Shown here piece after piece: positions 33,914-45,839 of a stretch of DNA of 64,000 nucleotides. The position numbers were made by a program, and so were the translations under genes. The stretch is from Heterodera schachtii (lineage: Eukaryota; Nematoda; Chromadorea; Rhabditida; Heteroderidae): assembly GCA_023374025.1 (NCBI GenBank), contig SIJG01000006.1, forward strand, positions 2,231,102 through 2,295,101, in the 5' to 3' direction. Each line of letters begins with the position of its first letter. Position 1 is the stretch's first letter. A model generated the notes under the pieces. It did not search any database. It was not told the DNA's origin and saw nothing but the letters and a program-made list of their open reading frames with translations.

Positions 33914-34515
33914 TTATTCTTTATCATCGTAATCTTCTTCTTCACAAAGTTCTGGGTAAAATGATTCAACTTCTGCTTGAACATCATATTCATAATGCTT
34001 CCCTTAATCGGGCTCATTCAGCAGTTAGAGCTCAACTTGAAGAGGTACTCACTTGGCTTGCCCTCTCCGCCAGTGTTCGTGCCCATCTCGACCGGTTCCG
34101 TGTCACGCTTCTGCTTTTGATGGTACTCTTTTGGTGCGCGCTCTTCCACTTCGCGTTTTTCCGCGCTGTGCTGTCCAAGTTCAGCTGCTCGTCCAAATTC
34201 CGTCTGATTGAGGCCAGGAATTGATGAAGCAATCTCTGCAAAGGCAATGTTGATTTAATTAAATCTTAATAGGAAAAAATAACAAAATTATACAACGCTT
34301 TAACCAAATAGAAAATTCATTTTTAAATAAAAAATAAATAATTATTTTTTTTTTTTTGGTATTATATATAATCAATATTCCAAATTTATTTTAAATATAT
34401 ATTTTAATTACTATACCAGCCATCAACTGCTCCATCGTTGCTTTTTGCACAGGAGCGGTGCCGGCAATCACAATGAGTGCAACAGTCAAACAGCTAATGA
34501 AACGCGCATTTAGTT
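33914..34515 (-). CDS. Small secreted protein with dibasic sites and acidic C-terminus
   Basis: Three exons on the minus strand fit by phase: up to 34,417 (signal-like 'FISCLTVALIVIAGTAPVQK'), 34,235-34,053 and 34,012-33,914 (stop TAA). Exon 2 reads 'EIASSIPGLNQTEFGRAAEL' and has KR sites ('AEKREVEE', 'KQKRDTEP'). The end 'YPELCEEEDYDDKE' is strongly acidic. About 100 residues in all. The 5' border is unresolved: the signal-peptide frame has no ATG directly before it, so the first exon or a start lies farther upstream. I do not recognise the family; KR sites would allow prohormone-like cleavage, which is speculative. Confidence 0.45.
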
Positions 34516-35278
34516 TTTTAATAATTAAAAAAAATATTTTTTTAGTAAAATTCTCAAAATAATATTCATAAACCCAAAAAAAACGTATTTATTATAATAT
34601 TGTATAAAATAATGTTTTGTATTATCAGAAATATTCAAAAAAGAGAATTTTGAAAAAAATCAATTTCAGATAAACAAAAATATACTTTTTGGTTTACAGT
34701 TAAATAATCAAAATTCTTTATACTTTATCTTTATGTAAAACGAATTAACATACACGAGTGCCGTTATGTTGCACATTGTCAGTCAATTGTTGGTCTTGTC
34801 TGTTTGGCGAAAGTCCTTTAATTAAAAAAAAAACAAATTAAAAAAAAATTTTAGTAGGACCGATGAAGGAATGAATTAGTAGGATTTTCAGGGCCAAAAT
34901 TACTATTACACTTTTGCTTACTATTGGCCAGTTTTTGTGTGCAATTTAATGTTAATTATCTCATCATCAATATAATTAGCAGCATCAGCAGCAGTTGAGC
35001 TGTTTGTTGTCTGTGGTAATCAGTGAAGTGGTTAACTTTAATTGTTCACTGCTTGCTTCTCTACTGCTTACTCATCATTAGTTTTAAATTCATCTCGATC
35101 AACTGTTGGGAAAAAGGAAAAAAAATTAATAAATTAGCATTTTTTGCATTAGTCATCCATTAATAAAATTGGAAAAAAATCGAAAAAGCAAAAGATAATT
35201 TCATAGAATTTAAAAAAAATTATGAAAGAGGCAAAAGAAGAATTATTTTTGAAATAAATTGATAAATTAAAAAACTTA
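34516..35278. other. AT-rich intergenic DNA
   Basis: No gene recognised. A short open piece on the minus strand near 34,780 ('MCNITAL') could be the missing start of the small secreted protein, but its splice signals are weak. Confidence 0.4.
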
Positions 35279-36470
35279 TTTTTTGACGAGAAATGCACGA
35301 AAAACACATTTTTTGTTCGGAAATTCTTCGTTTTAACGCCCCTATGCGACCCTAGAAATCTCTATTTTGGATGTTCGCCCCTAAAAATCCCCATTTTGAG
35401 TGTTCGCCCCAAAAATAAGTTTTTCCCCTGTTTTGGCGTTTCGCCCTTATTTTCGCCCCTATTGCGATTTAAAAAAAATTGTTCATATAAAATTCACAAA
35501 TTCTTTAACAAAAATGCAATGAAAAAAAATTTTTTGTTTGACGCGATCATATTTTTTGGCGACTTGTTTAAAAAATTTCAAAATTTTCCACCAATTTTTT
35601 TTTCTTGACCAAAATTTTTGTAATTTATTTTCTTTCTTGTCAAAATTTTGATTTTTTGAAATTTTATTTATTTTGGAAAAAGGTTTTCAAAAATTTCGAA
35701 TAAAAATAATTATTTGTAATTGTAATCAATGAATAAAATTGTTTGCCTTAATTTAACTTATTTACGTACAAAAAAAAAAGTAATTTTAATTTGAAACTTT
35801 TTCGCCCCTATTTCAATGATTCCCTTAAATCCGTAATTATCTCGAACAATTACTCTCCGTTGAGATAAGTCGGACACCATTAATTTTAACCTTTATATTT
35901 GAGAATTCGTTGGGAAGAACAAAAAAAAAACATTAACAAGACCACTTAAATTGTTGAAACTTCGGCTGAACCCATCGAAAAAATGGATTTGCTTTGAAGA
36001 CGAAAGATGGCCAATAAAAAACCAAAATTTTGTCGAGATAAATTCAACAGGAAAATATAAATATTAAAAATTCACATTTTATTTTAGATGATTGATTTAA
36101 ATTAATTTGTCATACCTAGGGCTGCCAAAAATATGTACAAAAAGTGATCATAATATGTACATAAATATGTAAAAAAAAATCCCGAAATATGTAAGAAAAA
36201 CCCAAAATATGTACCATGAAAATGACCTAAATATGCCTAGAATCACATTTTAGTATTTTAAAAATTAGTTTGATAATTTTTATTTTTCACAAGAAGTTTT
36301 ATAAATTTTCAAAAATTCTCAAAATATGTAATAAAAATATGAAAATATATACGAAAAATTTGCCGAAATTTTGGATTTTTTTTTTTTTGAGAATTTCCGA
36401 AAATGTATGAAAAAATCCGAAAAAGTCCAAAAATATGTACCAAATATGTAACTCAAAAGATGTATAAAAA
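35279..36470 (+). repeat. Direct segmental duplication, copy 1
   Basis: About 1.2 kb, nearly identical to 37,486-38,665, beginning 'ttttgacgagaaat' and rich in 'cgcccctaaaa' units. It includes the left end and body of a TAGGGCTG-ended MITE from 36,117 but lacks that element's right end. Confidence 0.85.
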
Positions 36471-37485
36471 TTCAGGTAAATATGTAAATTCCAAATTTTT
36501 AACCCGGCGGCGCCTGTCGGATAGTTCAGCAGGCAGACCCTAAAAATTTTTAAAAATGTTGAAATTAATCAGTCAGCAGCAGGTGGAATGTGGGAATAAA
36601 GGCAATGAATTGCATAAAATCTGATCAAATTCATCTACAAAATTTTGTTGAATTTTATGATTAGATGACGTCAGACCATTTTTAAACAAATTAAATGATA
36701 GCGAATAATACATAATTAAAAGTAGAAGATTAATAATGAGAAAAAGATGACAGACGGAGTTGACAGGAGATAGAGAACCCAATTTAAAAAACTGGCAAGA
36801 AAATTTAAATATCAATCATAATTTGCAAAATAGCCCAAAAAATCATTTCTTTTGTTTAATCAATTAATCCGTCGGCACTTTTCCGACACGTTTTATTTAT
36901 TTATTTTTTGATATAATGTCGAATGTGGTTAAAAATTGATTGAAGAATTTTAGCCATGATGAAAAATGAATAATTAAATAATTCATAGCAATTTACAATT
37001 GGCATTAATCAAAATGTTTCAAAAGGTGAATAAATTTTAATTTATAAAAGAAAATATTCCATTTAAATATATTAAGAATAAATATTTCATTGTCGAATAA
37101 TTGCAATGAGAAATATATTATCAAAAATCAATGTTTATTTTTATGAATTTATATTTTAAATTTATTTACTCGAATTATAAATCTCAATTGAAAATTTTAA
37201 ATGTTAATGAGTATACTTACGAAAGAGAGAAGCATGCCAAAGTTTTTAAGGAATAAATAACCCCGATCAGATCAATGAAGATTAAATGAAAAATTAATAA
37301 CATAAATTTAGGAAAAAATAAATAATTTAAAAAATAAAAACCGTTTTTTGAAATTAAAATATTTTCTAATTTTTTAATTAGGATTTTCAAGGTCGCTGAT
37401 TACTATAATAACATTTATTTTGACATTTGACATATTTGATAGCTATATTAGATTTATATAATTTAATTATATTGATGCATCATAT
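36471..37485. other. AT-rich DNA with a decayed HTH-family upstream region
   Basis: Contains a GC-rich core 'ccggcggcgcctgtcgg' (36,505) and, near 36,930, 'attgattgaagaattttagc', the promoter-side block also found before the intact secreted HTH gene (38,960) and at 42,440. No coding frame remains. Confidence 0.45.
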
Positions 37486-38665
37486 TTTTGACGAGAAATA
37501 CACGAAAAACACATTTTTGTTCGGAAATTCTTCGTTTTAACGCCCCTATGCGACCCTAGAAATCTCTATTTTGGATGTTCGCCCCTAAAAATCCCCCATT
37601 TTGAGTGTTCGCCCCTAAAATAAGTTTTTCCCCTGTTTTGGCGTTTCGCCCTTATTTTCGCCCCTATTGCGATTTTAAAAAAATTGTTTATATAAAATTC
37701 ACAAATTCTTTAACAAAAATGCAATGAAAAAAAATTTTTTTGTTTTGACGCGATCATATTTTTTGGCGACTTGTTTAAAAAATTTCAAAATTTTCCACCA
37801 ATTTTTTTTTTCTTGACCAAAATTTTTGTAATTTATTTTCTTTCTTGTCAAAATTTTGATTTTTTTGAAATTTTATTTATTTTGGAAAAAGGTTTTCAAA
37901 AATTTCGAATAAAAATAATTATTTGTAATTGTAATCAATGAATAAAATTGTTTGCCTTAATTTAACTTATTTACGTACAAAAAAAAAGTTATTTTAATTT
38001 GAAACTTTTTCGCCCCTATTTCAATGATTCCCTTAAATCCGTAATTATCTCGAACAATTACTCTCCGTTGAGATAAGTCGGACACCATTAATTTTAACCT
38101 TTATATTTGAGAATTCGTTGGGAAGAACAAAAAAAAAACATTAACAAGACCACTTAAATTGTTGAAACTTCGGCTGAATCCATCGAAAAAATGGATTTGC
38201 TTTGAAGACGAAAGATGGCCAATAAAAAACCAAAATTTTGTCGAGATAAATTCAACAGGAAAATATAAATATTAAAAATTCACATTTTATTTTAGATGAT
38301 TGATTTAAATTAATTTGTCATACCTAGGGCTGTCAAAAATATGTACAAAAAGTGGTCATAATATGTACATAAATATGTAAAAAAATCCCGAAATATGTAA
38401 GAAAAACCCAAAATATGTACCATGAAAATGACCTAAATATGCCTAGAATCACATTTTAGTATTTTAAAAATTAGTTTGATAATTTTTATTTTTCACAAGA
38501 AGTTTTATAAATTTTCAAAAATTCTCAAAATATGTAATAAAAATATGAAAATATGTACGAAAAATTTGCCGAAATTTTGGATTTTTTTTTTTGAGAATTT
38601 CCGAAAAGGTATGGTATGAAAAAATCCGAAAAAGTCCAAAATATGTACCAAATATGTATAAAACT
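37486..38665 (+). repeat. Direct segmental duplication, copy 2
   Basis: Same sequence as 35,279-36,470 about 2.2 kb downstream; it keeps the complete MITE described in the next entry. Confidence 0.85.
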
Positions 38666-38801
38666 CCAAAATATGTAAAAATATGTAAATAAAAGTCCCA
38701 ACTTTTGCTCGCAAACACAAAAAAGAAAGTGTTTTTCCTACTAATTAGAGCATGGAGAATCCAGGAAAGAAATATGTATTTACATAAAATTGTCAGCCCT
38801 A
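38325..38801. mobile_element. hAT-type MITE, 477 bp, with 8-bp target duplication
   Basis: Ends 'TAGGGCTGTCAA' and its near complement 'TTGTCAGCCCTA'. Flanked on both sides by GTCATACC (38,317-38,324 and 38,802-38,809). The body is built of 'aatatgta' units and has no transposase. Confidence 0.85.
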
Positions 38802-39059
38802 GTCATACCAAACGGGCAAAAGATCCCATTTTTAAATATTTTTGTATAATCGCGATCATTTATTAATTACTCCACTATTTGCTGAGAAAAGGATAATATA
38901 ATAAATTGAATTATTATTAAAATTTTGTATCTTATTGATCATAGAATGATTAAAATTGTTAAGAATTGATTGAATAATTTAGCCAGGCTATAAAATTAAT
39001 AATTACAAAATTAATTGCGAAAATTTTTTTTTATAATCATTATATTTTTCAAAAAAAAT

Positions 39060-40175
39060 ATGAAAATATTATTAATATTTTTATTATTCGAAAATTCAAT
39101 TAACAAAATTGAGGCTGGCAAAATAAAGGAAGCAAAAAGTTTTGATCAAATATTTGGCCAAAGATGGGACGAAAGAACAGAAGAAAATATCTGCCCAATT
39201 GATCAAATAAATCATGGAGAAACTGCCGAACAGAATCAAAATGACCATCAACAATCTGATCAATTTTTTGATGAAGATTTGGAAGTAAAAGAAGATGAAA
39301 GGGAAGAAATGTCCACAAATTGTGATCAAATGGAACAATTGCCAGAAAATGGTGGACAAATTTGTGATCAAATTCGAATTTTAAATGATAAACAGAAAAG
39401 AGAAATTGTGGAAAAATTCCATAAAATAAAAGAAAAAATTAAGCAAATGGGAAAGAAATATTCAACAAAAGAATGGATTAAAATTGAAAGAAAAATTGCA
39501 AAAAAATTGGGAACAAATCAAAAGAAAATTTACGAATGGAAAAGAGAATTTGGATTAAATAATTTAAATAAATTTTCGGATGAGGAAAAACTTAAAATAT
39601 TGAATCAATTTGATCAAATATATGGCAAATTAAAAAAGAAATTAAAAGAAAAATTGGAGGGAAATGGAGAAAAATGTAAAAAAATATTAGCAAAACATTT
39701 GGGCATAAGTATAAAAAGCATTTACCAATGGAAGAAACAATTTCAAAAAGGAAAGCCAATAAAAAATCAAAAAAATGATGATGAAAAAAGAGAAATTGTT
39801 GAAAAATATTTGAAAATAAAAAATGAATTTATGCAAAATAGAAAACATTCACGGAATGAATGGGAAGAATTTAAAGCAAAAATTAAACAAATGTTTGGCG
39901 TGGGTTATTCGACAATTAAAAGATGGGCCAAAAATTTAGGCATTGAACAGAATAATTCAAAAAGTAAATTAAACATTTTGTTTTATAGAATTTTTTTTTT
40001 AATTTTACCAGAGCGAAAACAGTTAACAATTGCTGAAAAAATGGAAATGATGAAGCAATTTTATAAAATAAAAATTGAAAATCCCAGCCTAAAAGATGCC
40101 GAAATTGCCGCAAAATTGGAAATGCCAACAAGCTCATTAAAGAAATACAAATGGGAATTTGAAAATGGAAAATAA
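39060..40175 (+). CDS. Secreted protein with four helix-turn-helix-like repeats
   Basis: Two exons (39,060-39,963 and 40,012-40,175) give about 355 aa; reading through would include an intron (GTAAAT...TTTTACCAG). The Met at 39,060 is chosen because it opens a signal peptide ('MKILLIFLLFENSINKIEAG'). An acidic Q/D-rich segment follows, then four units of 50-60 residues: '[KR]REIVEK[FY]xKIK...' ending in an HTH-like 'AKKLGTNQKKIYEWKREFGL', 'AKHLGISIKSIYQWKKQFQK', 'IKQMFGVGYSTIKRWAKNLG', 'AAKLEMPTSSLKKYKWEFEN'. The repeat resembles homeodomain-like transposase HTHs. A secreted protein with DNA-binding-like repeats could act outside the worm's own cells, but this is inference. Very A-rich codon use. 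Confidence 0.75.
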   Translation: MKILLIFLLFENSINKIEAGKIKEAKSFDQIFGQRWDERTEENICPIDQINHGETAEQNQNDHQQSDQFFDEDLEVKEDEREEMSTNCDQMEQLPENGGQICDQIRILNDKQKREIVEKFHKIKEKIKQMGKKYSTKEWIKIERKIAKKLGTNQKKIYEWKREFGLNNLNKFSDEEKLKILNQFDQIYGKLKKKLKEKLEGNGEKCKKILAKHLGISIKSIYQWKKQFQKGKPIKNQKNDDEKREIVEKYLKIKNEFMQNRKHSRNEWEEFKAKIKQMFGVGYSTIKRWAKNLGIEQNNSKSKLNILFYRIFFLILPERKQLTIAEKMEMMKQFYKIKIENPSLKDAEIAAKLEMPTSSLKKYKWEFENGK

Positions 40176-41190
40176 TTTTTATTAAAAGTTCATATACAAT
40201 TATTGCAGTGTAGAATTTCATATGAAAAAAATATAAAAAAAATTTTTTTTTTAATGTAACCCACCAAAAAATACCAAAAATTAATTTTTAAAGTACTAAA
40301 ATGTGATTCGAAGCATATGTATATAATTAGGGATACGATTTTAGGTTTTTATTTATTTTTTCCTGGGGCTCCCAGTGGAATGCCTTTTTTGGCATTTTGC
40401 CGTTTTGGTGATTTTTTGCGTTTTTCCGAAAAATTCCATTAAAAATGTAATAAAACCGCAAAATATACCCCTAAGAATAGAAAAAAATTTTCAAAAATTG
40501 ATTGCCAAAATTTCATTTTTTTTTTTCTTCTTCATATTAAGGTTTAAAAATTTTCCTTATTGAAAAACACTAAAATATTTATAATCATTTAAATTTAAAT
40601 GAACAAAATTAAGTTTTTGATTAAGTTTTACGTGTTTTGCTCCCTAAAAATCGTTAATAAAAAATTTAAAAATAAGTAAATATTACATAAAAATCGAATT
40701 TAAAATTGATAACAAATATTTTCTGGTGTTTATTATTTTAATTCCATTCAACAATTTCATTCAAAAAACAACTATTTTAATAAATGCAAAAAAGGTAAAA
40801 TAGAAATAAAAGGTTAAAACAGATATTTTTTAAAGAGTTATAAAAAAAACAAAATTTTATCGAGAAAAACGAAAAATAAAAAATTCTATTTTAATGGATG
40901 AAATTTTTGTTATGAAAATTCAATTTTTAGGAGGAAAAATGTCAATTTTTCGGTTTACAAAAATGATATTTGCAGCACCAAAGAAAAAAAAAAATTTTTT
41001 TTTTTGTTTTTACTAAGAAAAAATGTAATTGATATTTGTCCCCAAAAAAATTATGTAAAACAAATTTTACATTTTAATCATTTGTAGCACAAAAAATAAC
41101 ACTTTCCAATTTAAATGAACAATGCTAATTGCAAATTCATTTCAAAATTACCATAAAATGATTTGATTTTACCAAATTACGCGAATGCAT
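40176..41190. other. AT-rich intergenic DNA
   Basis: Contains 'tagggatacgattttaggt' (40,329), also found at 53,395, and a 'gggctcccagt' hAT-like end at 40,367. No gene seen. Confidence 0.5.
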
Positions 41191-41196
41191 TAATCA

Positions 41197-42271
41197 ATTG
41201 AAGCAGGCAAAATAAATCATGAAAAAAGTTTCGATGAAATATTTGGCCAACGATGGGATGAAGGAGCTGAAGAAAACATCTGTCAAATTGATCAAATAAT
41301 GCATAGAGAAATTGCTGATCATAACCAAAATGATCATCAACAAATTTATCAATTTTTTGATAAAAGTTTTGAAGTGAAAAAAGAGGAGAGTGAAGAAATG
41401 TCCATAAATGATTGTGATGAATTGGAACAAGAACCAACAAATAGTGAACGAATACAAATTTTTGATCATTTTTCAAATGGAATGATAAAAAGAAAAGAGA
41501 AATGGTGGAAAAATTTCATTTAATAAAAGAGAAAATTAAGCAAATGGGAAATAAATTTTCATCAAAAATTTGGGAGAAAATTGAAAGAAAAATTGCACAA
41601 AAATTGGGCACAAATCAAAAGAAAATTTATAAATGGAAAAGAGAATTTGGATTAAATAATTTAAATAAATTTTCGGATGAGGAAAAAAGAAAAATATTGA
41701 ATCAATTTGATCAAATATATGGCAAATTAAAAATGAAATTAAATGAAAAATTGGAGGGAAATGGAGAAAAATGTAAAAAAACAATAGCAAAACATTTGGG
41801 AATAAATATCAAAACGATTTATAAATGGAAGAACCAATTTAAAAATGGGAAATTTTTTGTAAACCAAAAAAATGATGAACAAAAAAGAGAAATTGTTGAA
41901 AAATATTTAAAAATAAAAAATGAATTTCTGCAATCGGGAAAACATTCACGAAAAGAATGGGAAGAGTTTAATGCAAAAATTAAACAACTAATTGGTCTGA
42001 ATTATAAACAATTGAAAGATGGGCAAAGAAATTAAAGATCAATCAAAACATTTCAAAAGGTTAATTAATATTTCTAATATAATTTAAATATTTAAATTTC
42101 AGAGCAAAAGTATCACACAAGTGTCGAAAAAATGAAAATGATGAAGCAATATTATCAGCTGAAAAGGGAAAATAAAAATTTCAGCGATCGGAAAATTGCC
42201 AAATTTTTCAAAATCTCAACAGCGTCAGTCAAAAAACAAAGAGGAAAAGAAAGTAGATCAATTAGATAAAT
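41197..42271 (+). pseudogene. Tandem paralogue of the secreted HTH-repeat gene, frame-broken
   Basis: Matches the 39-kb gene along its length from 'IEAGKI' onward ('SFDEIFGQRWDEGAEENICQ'), with the same three HTH units, an intron (about 42,059-42,102) and the fourth unit ending at TAG 42,271. The frame breaks near 41,497 and again near 42,000, and no signal-peptide exon is visible upstream. Either a pseudogene or a copy with two assembly errors. Confidence 0.75.
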
Positions 42272-42299
42272 CGGGAAATACAGTACACCCATATTAGTT

Positions 42300-42820
42300 G
42301 ATCAATGAAATTTTCTTTTTTAATAACATTTATTTTGACATTTGGCTTATTTGATAGCTTATTAGATTTAATATAATTTAATTATATTAATATAATTGAT
42401 GCATCATATTATGATAAATGACTAAATGTATGTAGTTAATAATTGATCGAATAATTTAGCCATTTGAAAAAATGAATAATTACAAAATTATTATCTTTTC
42501 ATTTTGCCTTAACAAAAAAAAAGCATCGAAATATTATTTTTCTTGTGACAACAATTCCAATTTGTTTTCTCGATTTCAATTTTCTTTTAAAAATTTAGAA
42601 AATTTTTTATCAGTTATTATATTTTACGATGTTTTTCTTTGCGCCAAAATTTACTTGATCACGTTTTTCGCTCTGTAAATTGAAAATTATATAAAAAAAT
42701 TATTAAATGCACCTTTTGAAATGTTTGATTGGTCTTTAATTTCACAGCCCACTTTTCAATTGTTGAATAATTCACACCAAAAGTTTGTTTTATTTTTGCA
42801 TAAGATTTTTGGAATTTTTC
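42300..42820. pseudogene. Remnants of a further HTH-family gene
   Basis: At 42,330-42,480 the upstream block of the family recurs, followed by ATG at 42,472 and a hydrophobic start ('MNNYKIIIFSFCLN'). On the opposite strand at about 42,715-42,800 is part of the third HTH unit ('FGVNYSTIEKWAVKLKTNQ'). The two pieces face each other, so the copy has been rearranged. Confidence 0.55.
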
Positions 42821-43925
42821 ACAAATTTTTTTATAATGCCTAATTTTGACTATTCAGGAGTTTTTGTGCTAAATGCCTAGGCGCCTATTTTTGTGCCAAT
42901 TTACCCCTTTTTGGCGCCTATTTTCAACATTTTTCAAAAAATTTTTAACAAAAAAGCAATAAAACGGAAAATACACCTCTAAGAATTGACGAAAAATCAA
43001 ATCATACACCACTTAGAATTAGAAAGGTTTCACAAAATTGACCCCCACAATTATATTTTTTCTTGGTAAATTTGGTTAAATTTGTTGTTATTCGAAAACA
43101 CTATGATATTTATTAAGAACTATAACCAAAATTAATTGTTTTAATTAAGTTTTTATATGTTTTTCTACCTAAAAAGCGCTAATAAATAATTAAGTTTTTA
43201 AATAAAAAAAATGAAGTTTTACTCTTATTTATTAATGAAATTTAAAAAAGAATTTTAAATATACCCCAAAAATATAGCTTTATAACCTGCAATTAACAAA
43301 CACGCTCTTTCGAAAAAATAAAAATATTTCCCAAAAACATAAAAATCACATTAAAGCACATTTTCACTAATCGTTATCACATAATTGCCCCCCCCCCACA
43401 TTCCGCCATCCGCCGCCCCCACCCCATCGCTCGCCCCCCCCCCACTCCTCTCTACAATTAGCCCACTTCTCGCCCGTCCTCGCCCCACTCCCCCTCCCCC
43501 CGTCCTGAGCTTACCGCCAGTGTCCATTTGACAAAATATTTTTTTACATCATCATTTACATATATTTATTTTCTCTAGCTCTTATTTAGCTCGCTCTCTT
43601 TTGCTAGCTGAAAATTTTTAATGCGTTTTTCGTCCCAACCTTTATGCAAAAAACAAATTAACTGTTTTTATTATGTTTTTAAGTGTCTTGCTACCAAAAA
43701 AGCGTTAATAAGAATTTTATTGTTTGTGTATTTTTGTGTTTAAGGCCTATACGATTTTTCTGCTTTTTAAATACCTTTTCGCGATTGTTTATGCCTAAAA
43801 TTCCCATCCATAATTATAATTAAAAGAAACACACGAGTTTCATTTTAAATTGAAAATATCGATTCGATTGTCTAATATTTAAACTCAGATTAAAGAATTA
43901 AATCAAAGAATATTTAGGAATGCAA
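42821..43925. other. Intergenic DNA with a C-rich tract
   Basis: Mostly AT-rich. At 43,388-43,502 is an abrupt C-rich stretch with runs of up to ten C and no matching G strand repeat nearby. No gene recognised. Confidence 0.55.
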
Positions 43926-44572
43926 CAAAATGAGCGAAAAGGAGAAGGTGATCTGCGCTTCTCAGCATGAGGTTGGTAACTGTGCCAGCTATCAACAAAC
44001 GATATGGGGTCACCTAGACAAAGGTACGCAGATTGTACAACCGACAGCAAATGTTGGCCAAGCTTGCAACGAAAGTTGTTAAGTAATGAATAGGGATGGG
44101 ATTTTTATGTGCTAAAAATCCTGAAATTTATTATAAAAGATATGCAAAAAATGTTTAAATATGTGCTAAAAGCGAAAAAAAGGCCAAAATATGTGCCAAA
44201 TATGAGCTATAAATTGAAAAATATAGGCTGTTTAAGCATAAAAATCCCGAAAAATCTTTTTTATCATTTTCGTCCGCACAATTGCAAATCAAATATTTTA
44301 GGTTCGGTGAACAGTTGGAACAAATAAATAATTTTTGAAAGTGCTGTAAGAAATGACAAGAAAAATAGATTTTTTATGGGTGTATTTCTCACTTTTCTTG
44401 TATTTTTCTTACGAAATTTTCTCAAAAATGCCAAAAAAAATTTTTTATGTGCCAGAGCCAATCAAATGTTTAGCCGGCCGTGTCGGAGAAAAAAAATTCT
44501 GGGCAAAAAAGGAAAGTGCTCATCGGCTGTTGATTACACCCAAGCCCGATATATCGCGCAATTGATAGTATG
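43926..44572 (+). pseudogene. Partial first copy of an M41-like peptidase gene
   Basis: Matches the gene just downstream: 'MSEKEKVICASQHE' (start 43,930), then a direct jump to 'tgtgccagctatcaacaaac' with the rest of exon 1 and the first intron deleted, then the exon at 44,465-44,568 ('AGRVGEK') with a frame break after 'GEK'. It cannot encode a working enzyme. Confidence 0.65.
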
Positions 44573-44660
44573 TTGCCTTCTGCCGATTCGTATTTTGGGC
44601 GCCTATTTTCAACATAAATTCTAAAAAATTTTAGGAATGCAAAATGAATAAGAAGACAAA

Positions 44661-45717
44661 GTGATCTGCGCTGCCAACCACGAAATGTCCCATGTGGGTG
44701 TCGCTTGGTACCATCCAAACGGAGAGGAAGTAATCAATGTAAGTTCAAGAATTGAAATCCTCGTGTTTTATCATTTCATAAACTTTCAGGTGTCTGTAAC
44801 TGTGCCAGCTATCAACAAACGAAATGGGGTCACTTACACGAAAACACGCAGATTGTACAATAGACGGCAAATGTTTGCCAAACTTGTAACGAAAGTTGGT
44901 AAGCAATGAATAGTGATGGGATTTTTATGTGATAAAATCGTGAAATTTGTAATAAAACATATGCTAAAAAATGTTAAATATGTGTTAAAAACGAAAAAAA
45001 AGCCAAAATATGTGCAAAATATATTTTTCTTACAAAATTTCTCAAAAATAGCAAACTATGTGCCAAAACCCGAAATATGTGCGATTTAGCAGGGCGTATC
45101 GGCGAAAGGCTTGCCAAGAAAGGAAAGTGCTCCTCGTCGGTTGATTACAGCCAAGCCAAATATATCGCACAACTTATCGTAAGTTACCTTCTTTAGGCGG
45201 TAATGCCAAAATTTTAAACCTAAATGTATTCTTTTAGGTAACGAAATACGACAACGCAACAAAAGAAATCCCTTACATCACGAAGCAAAAACTACCGATG
45301 GACCGCAATGTGAAACGACAAATGAACGCATTGATCGCCGATGCCGAACGGGTCGCTAGTCAAATATTGGACGAGCACAGTCAACAAATATTAGCGGTTT
45401 GGTTTTTTATGAAATTATTTTTAATGCTTATATTATATAAACTTTTCAAAAATTTTATAAAATAAATTTTTTATATATGAATAATTTTGAGGCAAATAAT
45501 TTTTTGTTTGATTTTTTAAATAACTTTCAAATTTTATCATTTAATTTTTAAATTAATTATTCAAGTCAACTTTTTTAGGGTGCCGCTGATCTCGCACAGA
45601 CGAGGTTTCTATCATTCAATGCAATTTACGTGTAAGTTTTCCAATTATTCTAAATTTAGTGAATATGACGAAATATTATTTTTCAGGCATTTGGGGCCAC
45701 CAGTGGAAGAAGACTAG
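44661..45717 (+). CDS. Stand-alone M41 (FtsH/YME1-like) zinc peptidase domain
   Basis: Six exons (44,661-44,738; 44,790-44,898; 45,090-45,178; 45,238-45,396; 45,579-45,631; 45,687-45,717) join in phase to about 170 aa ending TAG. The zinc site is visible: 'HEMSH' (HExxH) and a downstream Asp in 'CSSSVDYSQAKYIAQLIVTK', like FtsH 'TTGAxNDL...A..mVt.yG'. The end 'ALIADAERVASQILDEHSQQ' and 'GAADLAQTRFL' match the M41 helical tail. M41 peptidases are normally fused to an AAA ATPase in mitochondrial membranes; none is seen. In-frame upstream sequence has a TAA four codons before exon 1's Val, so the 5' end is lost, frame-shifted or on an unseen exon. Confidence 0.6.
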
Positions 45718-45839
45718 CAAGGATGAGCAATTTTTGATAAGGTTGGCCGTTTAAACCTGTCGAGTATAATATTCAAAAAGTCAGAATAAATTAAATAAAT
45801 TTAAAATGCATTTTTTAATTAATTAATTTATAAATACAA

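Noticed and set aside
39964..40011. Continuous 386-aa reading through this segment
   Set aside because: The stretch is hydrophobic, AT-rich and bounded by GTAAAT and TTTTACCAG; the paralogue at 42,059-42,102 has an intron at the same place.
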